Shown piece by piece: positions 14,720 through 23,771 of a stretch of 64,000 bases of DNA. Numbering within the stretch: position 1 is the first letter of the stretch; each line of letters starts with the position of its first letter. Below the pieces are notes generated by a model. It was not told the origin of the DNA. It saw nothing but the letters and a program-made list of their open reading frames with translations, and did no database searches. This DNA is from UBA6136 sp044350805. GTDB lineage: Bacteria > Pseudomonadota > Gammaproteobacteria > Methylococcales > Methylococcaceae. The position numbers were made by a program, and so were the translations under genes. The stretch is taken from positions 1 to 64,000 of the forward strand of contig JBILGU010000013.1 in assembly GCA_044350805.1 (NCBI GenBank), given 5' to 3'.

Positions 14720-17410
14720 TTATTTTTTCCTGGAGGAGCTGAGGATCAGGCCAATAGCAGGCGCAATGAAGAGCGTAGAGGCGAGGCATGTCATCAGGCC
14801 AATGGTGATGTCGATCCCCAAACCGGAAACCCCCCGATAGCTGGCAAGGGTGATCGCACCTAGACCCGCAAGTTCAGTGCCCGCGGCGAGCAAGATGACG
14901 CGGCCTGCATCTTTGGTGATCGCAATCGGATCCTCGCCCTTCATGGCCATCCACCGATGGCTTAGCCATACACCATAGTCAACAGCCAAAGCGATGACCA
15001 GAGGTAGGGCAATGATGTTCGCATAATTATAGTGAAGCCCGGCCAATTTCATGATGCCGAGCATCCAGCCTCCGCCAATGACAAGGGGGAGTGTCGCGAG
15101 CAGTATTCCTCTGGGGGAGCGAATGATGAACGCAAGCCACGCGAGGCAGACGAGAATCGCGGCCTTGGTGCCCTGGCTGAAGCTGCTGACCACCGCTTTG
15201 GAAAATACTTGGTGAGTGGTCGGGAATCCCGTTGCCTCGGGTGAAACCTGATAGACCTCCGTCATCAGCTCATCCAGATTGACAGGATCGTAGACGCTTT
15301 TGGCAGGGTAAGCGTAAGCGGCCAAAGTCCCATCGCCTGCCACAAATCGTTCACGTAAGCCGTTCGGAAGGTCTGTTGGTGAAATGGCCCGGGCGGATGT
15401 CCAATCACGGACTTGCTCCACACCGTCTGTGGCGACCGCGAGCAGGGCTCGCAGTAAGGCCTCAGAACGAAGTCTCGCGGTTTCTGGATCTTTTTCGAGG
15501 GATGCCTGCAAGCTTTCAATTCCGGATCTGAGCTCCTCGAGTCCCTGCACCAGCGGCTGATTACCTGAGCTGAAGGCTTGCTCCTCGTAGGCTTCGATTT
15601 TCTCAAGGGATTGTTGCAAGAGCCGCTGTATCGACCGGAAGGATTTTCCATCAAGTCCTTGCTGATTGAGCCCGGCTATGTTTTGCACGAGGGCAGGCTG
15701 CATCGCCAGATGAGCCATGCGCTGGGCTGCATCAACCCGCTGTGCTGCATCGATCGGGAAAAAGCTACTGATGGATTGAACCTTGGCAATGGATGGTTTC
15801 TTCTGTGCCTCTTCGGATATCCGTCGGATCTCATCCAGTGTGTGCGCAGTAAAAATCACGATTTCGGATTGATAGTCCGTCTCGGTCACCATTTTTCGCT
15901 GATACTCTGCCGCCTTTGAATCACGCGGGAGCAAGGCAAGAACGTCATAGTCAAATCCCATCTCGAGGCCCGAGCGAATGCCAAGGGCGGCAGCACTGCC
16001 AGCGAGGATCACGACAATCAGTGCAAGCCAGCGGGGGATTTTTCGATTGGATTTTATGGTCTTGGATAAAGTTTTTTTTGCCCTGATCTTGGGTGGAATC
16101 AAGGCATAAATGGCTGGTTGAACGATCCAGGTGCTCACCAAAATGAGAAGGACGCCCCCTGCAGCAATGATGCCCAATTCCGCAAATCCGGGAAAAGCCA
16201 CGGTCGATAGCGTCCCGAAGATCAGAAGGGAGGCGCCGCCGGCTGTGAGGACGGCGGAAAAAGAGTCCCGAATCCCGGAACCAATCGCTTCAATGAGCGG
16301 CTTGCCGGACCGGCGCGCCTCAGCAATCTGGGATGTGGTGAAAATGCCATAGTCGGCCCCAAGGCCGAACAGGATGGCGAGAAAGCTGGAGGTGATAATG
16401 GTCAGGTGGCCAACCGCAACATAGGCAAAGCCGAGGCTCCAGACTGCACCGAGACCCATCGGAATGAAAATGGCTAGTGCCCATGGGATGCTTCGAACGA
16501 CCAGAAAAATGAGGGCGCCGATGAGCCCTGCGGCCGTCCAGATGACAAGTTTGATATCACGCTCGATATCGATGTATTCCTCATACTCGATCGCTGGAAG
16601 CCCTGTCAGAACGACATGAGGGGCCGTGAGTCCTCGCTCCAGGTATTCTTTCGAAAGTTCAGCAGCGACCTGAGTGATGCGTTGATTGAAAGGGGCCAGG
16701 GTTTCAAAATCTTCACCCGTCGCCTTGGCGTGGACAAAGAGCAGCAGCATTTTGCCGTCATGGGAGCTGAAATAGCCCTTGCCTAGCTGTTCGGCGCCAA
16801 CGGTCTTTAGTATTGGATCGAAATCGATCTCGGCAGGTGCATCTTTTTCATCCAGCCACCGCTGCCATTCTCGAACAAAAGCGCTGGCCCCCTTAATACC
16901 GATCAGGGCCTTTTGAAGATCAACCTCGCCGGATGGCTTCTCGCTTGTCGAAGCAGAAGCCGCGGAGCTAAGGAGACCTTCAAGGCTGATCTTTGGCATT
17001 TTGACGGCTGCAGAAAGCCCTTGCTCCAGTTGCGCCAACTGATCGGGAGGCAGAATCAGGTAAAGGTGGTCATGCAGGAATCCCGTATCAATGCGATCGG
17101 TGGCCTGAGCGATTTCCGGCTGCGTACGAAGTCGATTTGCCAGTTCATGGGCAAAGGACTCCAGCACTGGCCTCGGAGCGCTCTCGAGGACAACCACGAG
17201 GTCTGAGGAGGCGCCAAAGGTTTCAAGATAACGATTCAAGCGATGGGCGACCTCCGTATCTTGGGGTAGCAGCGCTTGCCGAGAGGTATAAACCGGTAGG
17301 TGGATTGAAGCGAAAATGGCCAGAGCAGTGATGACAGAGGCCGCCAGAAGAACCCACCAGGGATGGCGTGCAGAACGGATGCTCAGACGATAAATGAGAG
17401 ATTTAAGCAT
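14720..17410 (-). CDS. bstA: RND-family sterol transporter BstA
   Basis: An 896-residue inner-membrane transporter of the MMPL/HpnN-like RND class. It has two similar halves, each with one N-terminal helix, a large periplasmic domain and a helical bundle. The motifs GLGADYGIFTTSQIAEARR in half one and ALAVDYGVWLSHRWM in half two are the conserved transmembrane segments; a GxGxDYG-type motif is a proton-relay landmark of HpnN and MmpL proteins. HpnN moves hopanoids; BstA of Methylococcus moves sterols. Operon linkage to bstB, bstC, osc and smo favours BstA. It is the first gene of the minus-strand run; the promoter should lie in 17411-17534, shared with a divergent small membrane protein gene. 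Confidence 0.85.
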   Translation of the reverse strand: MLKSLIYRLSIRSARHPWWVLLAASVITALAIFASIHLPVYTSRQALLPQDTEVAHRLNRYLETFGASSDLVVVLESAPRPVLESFAHELANRLRTQPEIAQATDRIDTGFLHDHLYLILPPDQLAQLEQGLSAAVKMPKISLEGLLSSAASASTSEKPSGEVDLQKALIGIKGASAFVREWQRWLDEKDAPAEIDFDPILKTVGAEQLGKGYFSSHDGKMLLLFVHAKATGEDFETLAPFNQRITQVAAELSKEYLERGLTAPHVVLTGLPAIEYEEYIDIERDIKLVIWTAAGLIGALIFLVVRSIPWALAIFIPMGLGAVWSLGFAYVAVGHLTIITSSFLAILFGLGADYGIFTTSQIAEARRSGKPLIEAIGSGIRDSFSAVLTAGGASLLIFGTLSTVAFPGFAELGIIAAGGVLLILVSTWIVQPAIYALIPPKIRAKKTLSKTIKSNRKIPRWLALIVVILAGSAAALGIRSGLEMGFDYDVLALLPRDSKAAEYQRKMVTETDYQSEIVIFTAHTLDEIRRISEEAQKKPSIAKVQSISSFFPIDAAQRVDAAQRMAHLAMQPALVQNIAGLNQQGLDGKSFRSIQRLLQQSLEKIEAYEEQAFSSGNQPLVQGLEELRSGIESLQASLEKDPETARLRSEALLRALLAVATDGVEQVRDWTSARAISPTDLPNGLRERFVAGDGTLAAYAYPAKSVYDPVNLDELMTEVYQVSPEATGFPTTHQVFSKAVVSSFSQGTKAAILVCLAWLAFIIRSPRGILLATLPLVIGGGWMLGIMKLAGLHYNYANIIALPLVIALAVDYGVWLSHRWMAMKGEDPIAITKDAGRVILLAAGTELAGLGAITLASYRGVSGLGIDITIGLMTCLASTLFIAPAIGLILSSSRKK

Positions 17411-17534
17411 GCGGTGATTAGGGACTCTGGTCCGTCTCGAGAAGTTCAGGGAATTTCTTGGCTCTTTGCCGTCTAACTGACAGTCTGGGGGAACATGATT
17501 CCGCTGTCATCTGGATTAGATTGGGAGAATAACT

Positions 17535-17945
17535 ATGCCTGAGATTAATGGAAGAGCCCTGGTCAGGGGCATCGGTCTCTTTCTTATTCTGTACATCATT
17601 CATGTGGTCTTCTTGCCGCAACTGGTCGGTGAACAAGCAGTCACGGGTGAGTATCAGGGTCTATTGTATGGGATCAATCAGGCTCTTGGGCTGGCAACCT
17701 GCTTGATCCCCGGTTTTGTGGCGGCAAAAATTGCAGGACATCACGGTTTTGTCCATGGTGGTTTGGTTGGGGGAATCAGTACGATCCTCACTGCACTCAT
17801 CGCGATGATCTGGGCTATTGCAACAGGCGCAAAGTTTTTTGGTCTGGAAACTTTGCCCTTTTGGTTGGTCATCAACATGTTTCTGAGTGCCTTCGCGGGA
17901 TTGTTAGCAACCAACATGGAGGAATCCTCAGAAGAGGAGGTCTAG
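17535..17945 (+). CDS. Small multi-pass membrane protein
   Basis: A 136-residue protein with four hydrophobic segments (IGLFLILYIIHVVFLPQL, LGLATCLIPGFVAAKIAG, GGISTILTALIAMIWAI, LPFWLVINMFLSAFAGLLA) and an acidic tail EESSEEEV. A GGGAGAAT-like ribosome-binding site precedes the ATG. It resembles small TIGR04086/DUF-type membrane proteins, but I cannot name a family. It diverges from bstA and leads into a UbiH-type gene, so it could share regulation with the sterol operon. Confidence 0.6.
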   Translation: MPEINGRALVRGIGLFLILYIIHVVFLPQLVGEQAVTGEYQGLLYGINQALGLATCLIPGFVAAKIAGHHGFVHGGLVGGISTILTALIAMIWAIATGAKFFGLETLPFWLVINMFLSAFAGLLATNMEESSEEEV

Positions 17946-18035
17946 GACCCGATTTTCAGTGTCAGCCCCTCGATGGTGGAATTTCCCTTCATGGGTGGGG
18001 GATAATCGCTTTCTCACTCCGCATCGAGGCACCGC

Positions 18036-19253
18036 ATGAAACAAGACTATGACGTACTCATCGTTGGGGGAGGCATGGTCGGCGCCACCTTGGCATGTGC
18101 CTTGGGAGATAGTCAGCTTCGTGTGGGGCTGCTTGAGGACTCTCCTCCTGCTGAATTTGCCAACGAACAGCCCCATGACCTGCGGGTTTCAGCTGTCAGT
18201 ATCGCCTCTGCGAACATTCTTAAAACCATCGGCGCTTGGTCTGGGATTACCAGCCGACGCATGTGTCCCTATCGCAGAATGCGGGTCTGGGAGGATATCG
18301 GTGACGTAGAGTTCTGCAGTGATGAAATCAACGAGCCTGTCCTTGGACACATTGTGGAGAACCGGATTATTCAGCTGGCGGTTCTGGACCGGGCGCGTCA
18401 ATTTGGGAACGTCGAGCTGATATCGGGCGTTAAGACCCAAGCCGTGCGTTATGCCCCGGAGACATCCTCAGTGACCCTTGAGGATGGCCGCATTCTCAAA
18501 AGCCGGTTGATTGTGGCGGCCGACGGCGGGTTTTCTCGCGTACGCCAGTCGGCAGGCATGGGAGTCAGTGGGTGGGACTACGAGCAACATGCCCTTGTTC
18601 TGACCGTTGATACCGCCTGTGGCCAACAGGACATCACATGGCAACGCTTTACACCCGAAGGACCTCAGGCGCTCTTGCCTCTGGACGGTCCCCACGCGTC
18701 CCTGGTGTGGTACAGCACGCCAGAGGAAGTGGCGCGATTGAAAACTCTTCCGGATGATGCGCTAATGGCCGCATTGGAAAGCGAATTCCCCGCCTGTCTT
18801 GGCGACGTCACTCGCATCACGGCCCGGGGCAGCTTTCCCTTGCGTCGACAGCATGCCCTTCGGTATGTCAAAGAAGGTGTAGCTCTCATTGGCGATGCAG
18901 CACACATGATTCACCCGCTGGCAGGTCAGGGCGTGAATATCGGTCTGCTTGATGCGGCGGCACTCGCAGAAGTGCTTGTTGCAGCCCAAAGGGCGGGGGA
19001 GGATATTGGATCGCAGATGGTGCTTGGACGTTATGAGCGAATGCGGAGAAAAAACAACCTTCTGATGATGACAGTCATGGATGCCTTCTATCGGACTTTT
19101 GGGAACTCACATGGCCCCGTCCGCTTCCTCAGGAACCTCGGCTTGGGACTTGCGGAGCGACTGAAGCCCGCAAAAAAGCTCGCGATGAGCTATGCCATGG
19201 GGCTCAATGGTTCTTTACCCCGACTGGCCCAAGGCGAAGCGTTACTTGGGTAA
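18036..19253 (+). CDS. UbiH/Coq6-family FAD-dependent hydroxylase
   Basis: A 405-residue flavoprotein monooxygenase probably acting in ubiquinone ring hydroxylation. It has GGGMVGATLACAL at the N-terminus, RLIVAADGGFSRVRQSAG in the middle and the UbiH-family signature GDAAHMIHPLAGQGVNIG near residue 290. Length is normal. Bacterial paralogues UbiH, UbiI, UbiF, UbiL and UbiM cannot be separated by eye. No other ubi gene is close. Given the neighbouring sterol operon, hydroxylation of another polyprenyl-derived lipid cannot be excluded, but the motifs are those of the ubiquinone group rather than of squalene epoxidase. Confidence 0.8.
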   Translation: MKQDYDVLIVGGGMVGATLACALGDSQLRVGLLEDSPPAEFANEQPHDLRVSAVSIASANILKTIGAWSGITSRRMCPYRRMRVWEDIGDVEFCSDEINEPVLGHIVENRIIQLAVLDRARQFGNVELISGVKTQAVRYAPETSSVTLEDGRILKSRLIVAADGGFSRVRQSAGMGVSGWDYEQHALVLTVDTACGQQDITWQRFTPEGPQALLPLDGPHASLVWYSTPEEVARLKTLPDDALMAALESEFPACLGDVTRITARGSFPLRRQHALRYVKEGVALIGDAAHMIHPLAGQGVNIGLLDAAALAEVLVAAQRAGEDIGSQMVLGRYERMRRKNNLLMMTVMDAFYRTFGNSHGPVRFLRNLGLGLAERLKPAKKLAMSYAMGLNGSLPRLAQGEALLG

Positions 19254-19300
19254 ACGGTTGGGCATTGATCGAACTTAGTTTTAGTTAGGGAGAATTAACA

Positions 19301-19684
19301 ATGCAGAAGATTCCATTCATTTTGATGGCTGTCCTTTTCTCTGGCTGCGCCAGCTATTCCAACTGGCAACCGGTCGCGGATCCCTCAAATGACCGAAATG
19401 CAGCTAATCTGGGGGTTGATACCGAGCAGTGCCGTCAACTGGCTTCACAAGCGGGTTCCGTGGGTACTGAGACGGCCAAAGGGGTGGCGGTCGGTGGTCT
19501 CCTGGGTGCTGCCGCAGGTGCGGCCATCGGGGCTGTGGCGGGGGATCCTGGCGGTGGCGCAGCGATTGGCGCAGCTGCTGGAGGCATTGGTGGGGGCACC
19601 GCCACAGGAGTCAGCGCGGATGATCAGTACAAACGGTCCTATATCAACTGCATGCGTGGCCGAGGCCATAACATCATCAACTGA
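19301..19684 (+). CDS. Glycine-zipper lipoprotein
   Basis: A 127-residue outer-membrane-type lipoprotein. The signal peptide ends LFSGC (lipobox). The central region is a glycine zipper: AVGGLLGAAAGAAIGAVAGD followed by GGGAAIGAAAGGIGGG. The C-terminus carries YKRSYINCMRGRGH, a cysteine-containing motif typical of glycine-zipper family lipoproteins. A good GGGAGAAT site precedes the ATG. Such proteins are associated with envelope integrity; the precise role is unknown. Confidence 0.75.
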   Translation: MQKIPFILMAVLFSGCASYSNWQPVADPSNDRNAANLGVDTEQCRQLASQAGSVGTETAKGVAVGGLLGAAAGAAIGAVAGDPGGGAAIGAAAGGIGGGTATGVSADDQYKRSYINCMRGRGHNIIN

Positions 19685-19708
19685 TCTGTCGTTTTCGGGA
19701 TACCGTGC

Positions 19709-21259
19709 GTGTTATCGCCTTTATTAGAGCGGATTGATCTTGCAGCGAGCCAATTTGCCGAGCACCCTGCAGTGCTTTGCGACAGCGGAAAGTTCTCGCA
19801 CCGGGAGCTTAAAGCACTGTCCAGTCAGGTCGCTGCTACCTTGGCAAGTTTTGGGGTCAGCAAGGGAGACCGGATTGCCCTTTACGCGCAGAATGGGCTC
19901 GAGTTCGTCGTTCTGTATCTTGGAATTGTTCGCGCAGGCGCGGTGGTGGTCCCGGTCAACCTTCTCATCAACACGCCAGAAATCGCCCATGTGTTGGGGG
20001 ATGCCGCAGTCCTTGGCGTTCTGACTCAGGTCTCCATCGTTCCCCGGATTGAATCTGCCCTGGCGATTTCACAGTTATCAGCCTTTGTTGTGGAAATTGC
20101 TGAGACGGCGAGCCCGCTCGAAAATCTTGCTCCGCTCCTCAAGGGGGGAGGGGATATGGCACCGACCATTGATTTTTCTCCTGCCGAAGATCTCGTTGCA
20201 ATTCTCTACACCTCAGGAACAACCGGGTTTCCCAAGGGAGCGATGCTGACCCATCGAAACCTTGCGGCAAACACCCAGAGTGTCCATCTCGCGATGCAAT
20301 GGCGATCAGGCCTTGATCGCGTTTTGGTTGTCCTTCCCATGTTTCACGCGTTTGCAGCAACCGTCGGTTTGTTGACGCCTCTCACGAATGGTTCTGCGCT
20401 GATCCCCTTGAACCGGTTTGAGCCGGATGGCGTAGCGGCCATCATAGATCGGTATCAGGCAACGATCTTTTTGGGGGTTCCGAGCATGTACGCGGTGCTC
20501 CTGCGCCTCCCAGCAGAGAAGATCTCCCTGTTTCGGAGCCTGCGATTTGGGATTTCCGGGGGGGCTGCGATGCCCGCCAAGGTTCTTGAGAGCTTCGAGG
20601 CCAAGTTCAATCTGCGTATTTACGAGGGGGATGGTCCTACCGAATGTTCACCAGTAACCTGCGTGAATCCCATAGGTGGTATTCAGAAGCCCGGGAGCGT
20701 TGGCTTGCCTGTCCCTGGAGTTGAAATGCGGATCGTTGATCCGGAGGGTCGAACCTGCTCTGATGGAGAGGTTGGCGAAATCGCGGTGCGTGGTGAGAAT
20801 GTGATGAAGGGCTATTGGAACCAGCCAGAAGCAACATCCGAAGTCATGCGAGAGGAGTGGTTGCTGACGGGGGATCTTGGAACCCGGGATGCCGATGGCT
20901 ATTTCAGTATCGTGGACCGGAAAAAAGATCTCATCATTGTCAATGGAATGAACGTCTATCCGCGAATGATCGAAGAGGCCATTCATGGCCTTTCCTCAGT
21001 GCGGGAAGTTGCGGTCGTTGGGGAGCCGGATGCATTGCATGGCGAAGTCCCTGTCGCTTATCTGGCCTGTGATCCTGGGAGCACACTCGATGAGAAATCG
21101 CTTCGGCTGCACTGCCGGACTCATTTGGGACGACATCAGGTACCCAAGCGTTTCGTTTTTATGACCGCTTTGCCACGCAATGCGGCTGGCAAGATTCTCA
21201 AGCGAGAACTGCGTCTAGATGGCGAGCGTGAGCGCGGAATAGTGGCCGACTCGCTCTAA
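19709..21259 (+). CDS. Acyl-CoA synthetase (AMP-forming ligase)
   Basis: Activates a carboxylic acid, most likely a fatty acid, as acyl-AMP and then acyl-CoA. The 516-residue protein starts at GTG (19709). It has the P-loop signature AILYTSGTTGFPKGAM (about residue 163), the A5-type YEGDGPTECSPV, the hinge/A8 region YFSIVDRKKDLIIVNG and the catalytic lysine in RNAAGKILKRELR near the C-terminus. In long-chain ligases the A5 motif is usually YGxTE; here GDGPTE is a small variation. Substrate chain length cannot be told by eye. It follows the glycine-zipper lipoprotein on the same strand. Confidence 0.85.
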   Translation: MLSPLLERIDLAASQFAEHPAVLCDSGKFSHRELKALSSQVAATLASFGVSKGDRIALYAQNGLEFVVLYLGIVRAGAVVVPVNLLINTPEIAHVLGDAAVLGVLTQVSIVPRIESALAISQLSAFVVEIAETASPLENLAPLLKGGGDMAPTIDFSPAEDLVAILYTSGTTGFPKGAMLTHRNLAANTQSVHLAMQWRSGLDRVLVVLPMFHAFAATVGLLTPLTNGSALIPLNRFEPDGVAAIIDRYQATIFLGVPSMYAVLLRLPAEKISLFRSLRFGISGGAAMPAKVLESFEAKFNLRIYEGDGPTECSPVTCVNPIGGIQKPGSVGLPVPGVEMRIVDPEGRTCSDGEVGEIAVRGENVMKGYWNQPEATSEVMREEWLLTGDLGTRDADGYFSIVDRKKDLIIVNGMNVYPRMIEEAIHGLSSVREVAVVGEPDALHGEVPVAYLACDPGSTLDEKSLRLHCRTHLGRHQVPKRFVFMTALPRNAAGKILKRELRLDGERERGIVADSL

Positions 21260-21273
21260 GATTGGATTGTCAT

Positions 21274-22755
21274 TCAAAAGGGGGAATCCTTTTCCTTTTC
21301 CTTGTTTTCGCGTTGTTCGTTTCGAATGGTCTCAATCCGTTCATCCAGGATGGAATTGAGGTAATAGTTTCCGCCCGCGGCATTTTTAGCGAGCTGTAAT
21401 TGCAATAAGGCCTCTTGGGTTTGACCCAGGAGGTAATAGCCTTCTGCATAGTAGCGGTGGTACTCGGCCTCATCGCCGAGCTTGCTGTAGCTCTCCGCCA
21501 GCAACTCATAAAGATCGGGATCGGGAGTGTGATGTCTCAAGTAGTCATGCAGAGTTTGGCGAGCCTTTGCCTGCTGATGAGTGTTGAGGAGCGCTCGGGC
21601 GTAGTTCATCGTCATGGCGCCGTTTTGTGGAAAACGCTGCAGCCCCAGCTCATAGATTTGAGCCGCCTTGACAAAATTTTTGCCATCCATTTCTGCTTCG
21701 GCCAGTGCATTCATAAACTGGGGCTGGTTGGGATAGCGTTGCACCAGTTTCTGCAGAATGGCCTTTGCCATTTCGGTCTCCCTCGCACGCGAGTGAATGA
21801 GGGCAATGCCGTATTCGGCGACATCCTGCTGTTGCTGGGTGCCGCGATTTTCATGGTTTTTGAAATGCTCAAGCGCCGATTTGGGATTTGGTGAAGACTG
21901 AACCCGAAGCTTCGCCTTGATGATTTGATAGGTCAGCGAATCCGGATATTGACGAAACGGAAAATGCTCAGCCCGATCCCGGGTGTCTGAAATACGGGAA
22001 GTCGTGACGGGGTGGGTTAGCAGAAACTCGGGTATTTTTCCGCCAACAAAACGTGTGCTTTGTTGCATCCTTTCAAAGAATTCAGGCATTGCGCGGGGAT
22101 CAAACTCCGATTTGGAGAGAACCTGCATCCCGACGCGATCCGCCTCCGCCTCGTTGTCGCGGGTAAAGTTGATCTGATATTGCGCATTCATCCCTTGCGC
22201 GGCCATGATGCCGGCGAGTGCTCCATTTCCTCCGGCTTTAGCGCCAACAACGGCGGCGAGAAGCATTCCAATGGCCATCGGTATGGCCATTCTTGATGCG
22301 GCCTGAAAGGTCTGAAAAAGATGCCTTTGGGTGACGTGCGAGATTTCGTGCGCCATGACGGAGGCGAGTTCACTTTCTTGCTCGGTCAGGAGGATCAGCC
22401 CCGAATTTACCCCAATAAAGCCACCGGGCCCTGCGAATGCATTGATCACAGGCTCCATGACGACAAAAAACGTGTAAGGCTGGGACGGATTATCGCTGTT
22501 GATGGTCAGTCGATTGCCGAGCGACTGGATGTAGTCCCTGATTTCAGGGTCTGTCGAGATTTTCACCTGGCTATGAAGGCTTCGGTAGAATGCTTCCCCA
22601 AGCTCCTGTTCCTGCAGATTGGTCATGATGCCATGTGTCGGGTCACCAATTTCCGGTAGCTCGATGTTGGGCATGGCAGCCCCTGCCGGAGAGGGCAGTA
22701 TGGCTATCTCAAACAAGATGAGCACAACGGTTGCAACGAATTTGGATCGAATCAT
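21274..22755 (-). CDS. bepA: BepA/YfgC-like periplasmic M48 metalloprotease with TPRs
   Basis: An outer-membrane quality-control protease and chaperone. The 493-residue protein has a signal peptide (VLILFEIAILPSPAGAA), the zinc motif in ASVMAHEISHVTQRH (HExxH), a third ligand in NEAEADRVGMQVL, and TPR helices over the C-terminal half. The length matches BepA (about 487). It converges with the acyl-CoA synthetase (14 bp apart) and diverges from the tus genes. Confidence 0.88.
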   Translation of the reverse strand: MIRSKFVATVVLILFEIAILPSPAGAAMPNIELPEIGDPTHGIMTNLQEQELGEAFYRSLHSQVKISTDPEIRDYIQSLGNRLTINSDNPSQPYTFFVVMEPVINAFAGPGGFIGVNSGLILLTEQESELASVMAHEISHVTQRHLFQTFQAASRMAIPMAIGMLLAAVVGAKAGGNGALAGIMAAQGMNAQYQINFTRDNEAEADRVGMQVLSKSEFDPRAMPEFFERMQQSTRFVGGKIPEFLLTHPVTTSRISDTRDRAEHFPFRQYPDSLTYQIIKAKLRVQSSPNPKSALEHFKNHENRGTQQQQDVAEYGIALIHSRARETEMAKAILQKLVQRYPNQPQFMNALAEAEMDGKNFVKAAQIYELGLQRFPQNGAMTMNYARALLNTHQQAKARQTLHDYLRHHTPDPDLYELLAESYSKLGDEAEYHRYYAEGYYLLGQTQEALLQLQLAKNAAGGNYYLNSILDERIETIRNEQRENKEKEKDSPF

Positions 22756-22821
22756 CAGTTCGGGCTTGATGAGGGTAGAGCCTAAGATATGAGGTTAAAA
22801 CCTCATGGGATCAAGAGGATC

Positions 22822-23166
22822 ATGCGCTACGCGATTAAGGTAAACCAGTCGGAACGGTGCTCGAACGTTCCTCGCATGGCAATCGATTTTATCAGAGCCC
22901 TTGCCTCCGAAGGTCATGGGGTCATTCGCGTTTTCTTCTACCATGATGGGGTCTATGAGGGATTTGCGCAGTCAAGATCTGAGTGGGTGACATTGGCCCA
23001 TGAAGGCCAGTTTGATCTGATTCTCTGCTCTCAGGCTCTTGACCATCGGGGCTTGTCCTTGGAGGTTCAGGCGCCCTTTATCGTGGGGGGGCTGGGGCTT
23101 TGGGTGGATGCGAACCTCAAGGCGGATCGAGTGCTTAGTTTCGGCGTGCCGTCCTGTGAGGGGTGA
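22822..23166 (+). CDS. tusD: Sulfurtransferase subunit TusD/DsrE
   Basis: First subunit of the TusBCD (DsrEFH) sulfur relay, which passes persulfide sulfur to TusE/DsrC. The 114-residue start at 22822 (MRYAIKVNQS) is chosen because it begins the DsrE-fold beta strand. The catalytic cysteine lies in DLILCSQALDHRGL. The next gene overlaps its stop. Together with tusC, tusB and dsrC this forms a compact four-gene operon. Confidence 0.85.
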   Translation: MRYAIKVNQSERCSNVPRMAIDFIRALASEGHGVIRVFFYHDGVYEGFAQSRSEWVTLAHEGQFDLILCSQALDHRGLSLEVQAPFIVGGLGLWVDANLKADRVLSFGVPSCEG

Positions 23167-23497
23167 ATATCTTTTCGTTGTCAGGGTTGATCCAGTGGCG
23201 AGACAGCTAGCCATCGAGGTCCTTTCTGAAATCATGTCCTTTGCTGCATTTGATGTCTCCTTAAGTCTTCTTTTTCTCGACCGGGGAGCGTATCTGCTCT
23301 CACCTGAGATTGATGCGGAGATCGCGGGCATGATGGCGGCATTACCTCTTTATGGCGTCACGGAGCTCTATGTCGAGAAAGAGTCGCTTGAAGCACTGGC
23401 GCTCACTCCGTTCACTTTGGCTGATCGGGTGATTAGCCTGCCACGTGCTGAGATTTGCCAATGGATCCTCCAATATCAGGGGGTGTTGGGTGCCTGA
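23156..23497 (+). CDS. tusC: Sulfurtransferase subunit TusC/DsrF
   Basis: A 113-residue DsrE-like protein starting at GTG 23156, overlapping tusD by 11 bp. It has the fold's strands (YLFVVRVDPV, VSLSLLFLDRGAYLL) and a TusC-like C-terminus LPRAEICQWILQYQGV. It forms a heterohexamer with TusD and TusB. The GTG start is set by the operon overlap and by where similarity to the family begins. Confidence 0.8.
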   Translation: MRGEYLFVVRVDPVARQLAIEVLSEIMSFAAFDVSLSLLFLDRGAYLLSPEIDAEIAGMMAALPLYGVTELYVEKESLEALALTPFTLADRVISLPRAEICQWILQYQGVLGA

Positions 23498-23741
23498 AGG
23501 CTTGTTGCATCTGGTGTTTAGTTCCTCGGGGCTTGCCTCGCTATGGCCCCGGATTGGTGATGCAGATTGTGTTGTCCTGATGTCACAGGATATTGACGCA
23601 ATAACACACCTGCCATGGCCTTGTGGGGTCAGAGTGTGTGTTCTTGCTCCAGGTGACGGCTTTTTTTGCGGGGCTGAATTGATTGGTTATCGTGAACTCG
23701 TCGCTTTAACATCCGACCGTTCGCTGATCGTCTCCTGGTAA
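23490..23741 (+). CDS. tusB: Sulfurtransferase subunit TusB/DsrH
   Basis: An 83-residue protein starting at GTG 23490, overlapping tusC by 8 bp. A DsrH-like N-terminus (LLHLVFSSSG) is followed by ADCVVLMSQD and CGVRVCVLAPGD. A cysteine in the first third may correspond to the DsrH active cysteine, though its spacing is not certain. It is the third member of the sulfur-relay hexamer. Confidence 0.75.
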   Translation: MPEGLLHLVFSSSGLASLWPRIGDADCVVLMSQDIDAITHLPWPCGVRVCVLAPGDGFFCGAELIGYRELVALTSDRSLIVSW

Positions 23742-23771
23742 GTGAGTCATCCTGGAGAGGAGGAAGTTGTA

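Noticed and set aside
14720..17410. Hopanoid transporter HpnN
   Set aside because: The RND class is the same, but operon linkage with bstB, bstC, osc and smo, and no hopanoid synthesis genes in the window, favour BstA.
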